Of a stretch of DNA of 6,377 bases, positions 5,613 through 6,377 are shown in pieces. How positions within the stretch are numbered: the stretch's first letter is position 1; each line of letters starts with the position of its first letter. A program made the translations under genes and the position numbers. Source of the stretch: Clostridia bacterium (GTDB taxonomy: Bacteria; Bacillota; Clostridia; Oscillospirales; CAG-272); assembly GCA_017379815.1 (NCBI GenBank), contig JAFNVK010000034.1, positions 1 through 6,377 of the forward strand, read 5' to 3'. The notes below the pieces were generated by a model. That model ran no database searches. It saw only the letters and a list, made by a program, of their open reading frames with translations, and was not told the origin of the DNA.

Positions 5613-5875
5613 TGGTAACGTAAATGCGATGATGAAGTTGGCAAACAGGATCCGGATACCAAAGAGAGTGCTTCCTCGGCTGAAAGAAGCGCGTATCCTC
5701 CTGCCTTGCATTTCCCTTCGGAGCAGATCGGATGAAAGGCCGCGCGCCCGTTAGTCCGGTACGGCAGGCACCGTTATTCGCCGCCAAAGTGTTGGCTTTG
5801 AGCCGAAAATTCGGGTGGTACCGCGGGTAGCTTTGCGCCTCGTCCTGATGCTTGGACGGGCGTTTTTTGTTTTTT
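5613..5875 (+). promoter_or_regulatory. T-box leader controlling pheS, tRNA-Phe responsive
   Basis: T-box leaders let uncharged tRNA block a terminator so that the synthetase gene is read. Stem I can be drawn here. TGC (5625-5627) pairs with GCA (5723-5725). The K-turn-like GATGA (5628-5632) faces GGA. GAAG (5634-5637) pairs with CTTC (5716-5719), and GCAA (5641-5644) with TTGC (5706-5709). CAGGA (5646-5650) pairs with TCCTG (5699-5703), and GGATAC (5654-5659) with GTATCC (5693-5698). The apical AGAGAG and GCTGAAAG elements are present at about 5663-5685. The specifier loop holds TTC at 5712-5714, a Phe codon; TTT at 5711-5713 is less likely. A short stem III, GGCT/AGCC, lies at 5794-5804. 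The T-box GGGTGGTACCGCG is at 5813-5825, and its TGGT (5816-5819) can pair with ACCA of a tRNA whose discriminator base is A, as in tRNA-Phe. The order ends in a terminator before pheS. Confidence 0.95.
5836..5875 (+). terminator. Conditional terminator of the pheS T-box leader
   Basis: CGCC (5836-5839) and CGTCC (5841-5845) pair with GGACG (5854-5858) and GGCG (5859-5862), with T5840 bulged and an 8-nt loop. TTTTTT (5863-5868) and more T residues to 5875 follow. The CGTCC arm is the part that the T-box sequence would capture in the alternative antiterminator. Confidence 0.88.
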
Positions 5876-5913
5876 ACCCAAAGGACACCAAAAACGGAAA
5901 GGAAGAACAAACC

Positions 5914-6377
5914 ATGAAAGAAATGCTTGCTCGCATTCAATCCGAGGCGCTGGAGCAGATCCATGCCCCTGCGGCCGATCTTGAGCAGATCAAGATCAAG
6001 TATCTGGGCAAAAAGGGTGAACTGACCGCCGTTCTGCGCGGAATGGGTGCTCTTACCCCTGAGGAACGCCCCATCGTTGGACAGATCGCCAACGAGGTGC
6101 GCGCCGCCATTGAAGCCGCCATTAACGAAAAGAAGCAGGAGCAGGAGCAAAAGGCTCTTGATGAAAAGCTCAAGGCCGAAAAGCTGGACGTGACCATGCC
6201 CGGCACCCCTGCCCCTATGGGACACCTGCATCCCCTGACACAGGTTCAGCGTGAGCTGGAGGATATCTTTATCGGCATGGGCTTCTCCATCGTCGAGGGT
6301 CCTGAGGTCGAGCTGGATTACTACAACTTCCAGGCACTCAACATTCCCGAGAACCATCCCGCGCGCGATACGCAGGA
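5914..6377 (+). CDS. pheS: Phenylalanine--tRNA ligase alpha subunit, N-terminal part only
   Basis: PheS is the catalytic subunit of the alpha2-beta2 enzyme that charges tRNA-Phe with phenylalanine in the cytoplasm. The visible 154 codons contain the N-terminal coiled-coil arm that contacts tRNA (about residues 1-90, with IKYLGKKGELT near 28-38 and a Lys/Glu-rich helix near 70-90). The start of the class II catalytic domain follows: GHLHPLTQVQRELEDIF and GFSIVEGPEVE, which form motif 1, then NFQALNIPENHPARD. The gene runs off the right edge just before the expected DTF. The ATG at 5914 follows AAAGGAAG with about 10 nt spacing and begins the usual N-terminus. The T-box leader immediately upstream independently supports the identity. 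pheT would be expected next, outside the window. Confidence 0.96.
   Translation, partial: MKEMLARIQSEALEQIHAPAADLEQIKIKYLGKKGELTAVLRGMGALTPEERPIVGQIANEVRAAIEAAINEKKQEQEQKALDEKLKAEKLDVTMPGTPAPMGHLHPLTQVQRELEDIFIGMGFSIVEGPEVELDYYNFQALNIPENHPARDTQ

Noticed and set aside
5524..5754. Small plus-strand open frame before pheS
   Set aside because: It spans the pheS promoter and T-box stem I, whose conserved elements explain the sequence.
5605..6357. 250-codon minus-strand open frame across the T-box leader and pheS
   Set aside because: It is a shadow of pheS and crosses a structured regulatory RNA; the translation has no recognisable domain.

Overview
The window looks like chromosomal DNA from an anaerobic, endospore-forming Clostridia-type Firmicute. 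It carries two sporulation-only genes (gpr and spoIIP), a phenylalanyl-tRNA synthetase gene behind a T-box leader, and a lipoprotein solute-binding protein. Gaps between genes are AT-rich with near-consensus sigma-A promoters and purine-rich Shine-Dalgarno sites. Coding DNA is GC-richer and favours C-ending codons. No phage, IS, CRISPR or plasmid signal was seen. Species cannot be named from this evidence.

Layout, left to right. (1) 1-608: the 5' end of an XRE-type helix-turn-helix regulator gene reads leftward off the window. Back-to-back with it is a 97-residue two-helix membrane protein gene reading rightward. Each has its own promoter with consensus -10 and 17-nt spacing. (2) 658-2771: two leftward sporulation genes, gpr (germination protease) followed by spoIIP (engulfment peptidoglycan hydrolase), 158 nt apart. 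A sequence matching the sigma-E consensus lies in the gap. SpoIIP converges on the small membrane protein gene with only 49 nt between them. (3) 2772-3000: a divergent control region with three copies of a TTAACAAA element, two of them forming a 10-bp inverted repeat, a possible forespore promoter for gpr, a strong vegetative promoter for the rightward gene, and a hairpin at the start of that gene's mRNA. (4) 3001-5503: a large family 5 (peptide/nickel-type) ABC substrate-binding lipoprotein of 813 residues, ending in a strong intrinsic terminator and apparently transcribed alone. (5) 5504-6377: a promoter, a T-box leader with a UUC (Phe) specifier and UGGU bulge, its terminator, and the first 154 codons of pheS.

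How the genes relate: gpr and spoIIP form the conserved sporulation pair also known in Bacillus. SpoIIP acts in the mother cell during engulfment and Gpr acts in the forespore and at germination, which fits separate promoters. The binding protein is a vegetative, probably highly expressed lipoprotein with no permease genes beside it. pheS is controlled by charging of tRNA-Phe. The regulator and the small membrane protein may be a regulator-target pair, by arrangement only. Most of the window is ordinary; the points most worth a second look are the enlarged binding protein, the control region at 2772-3000, and the spoIIP leader.
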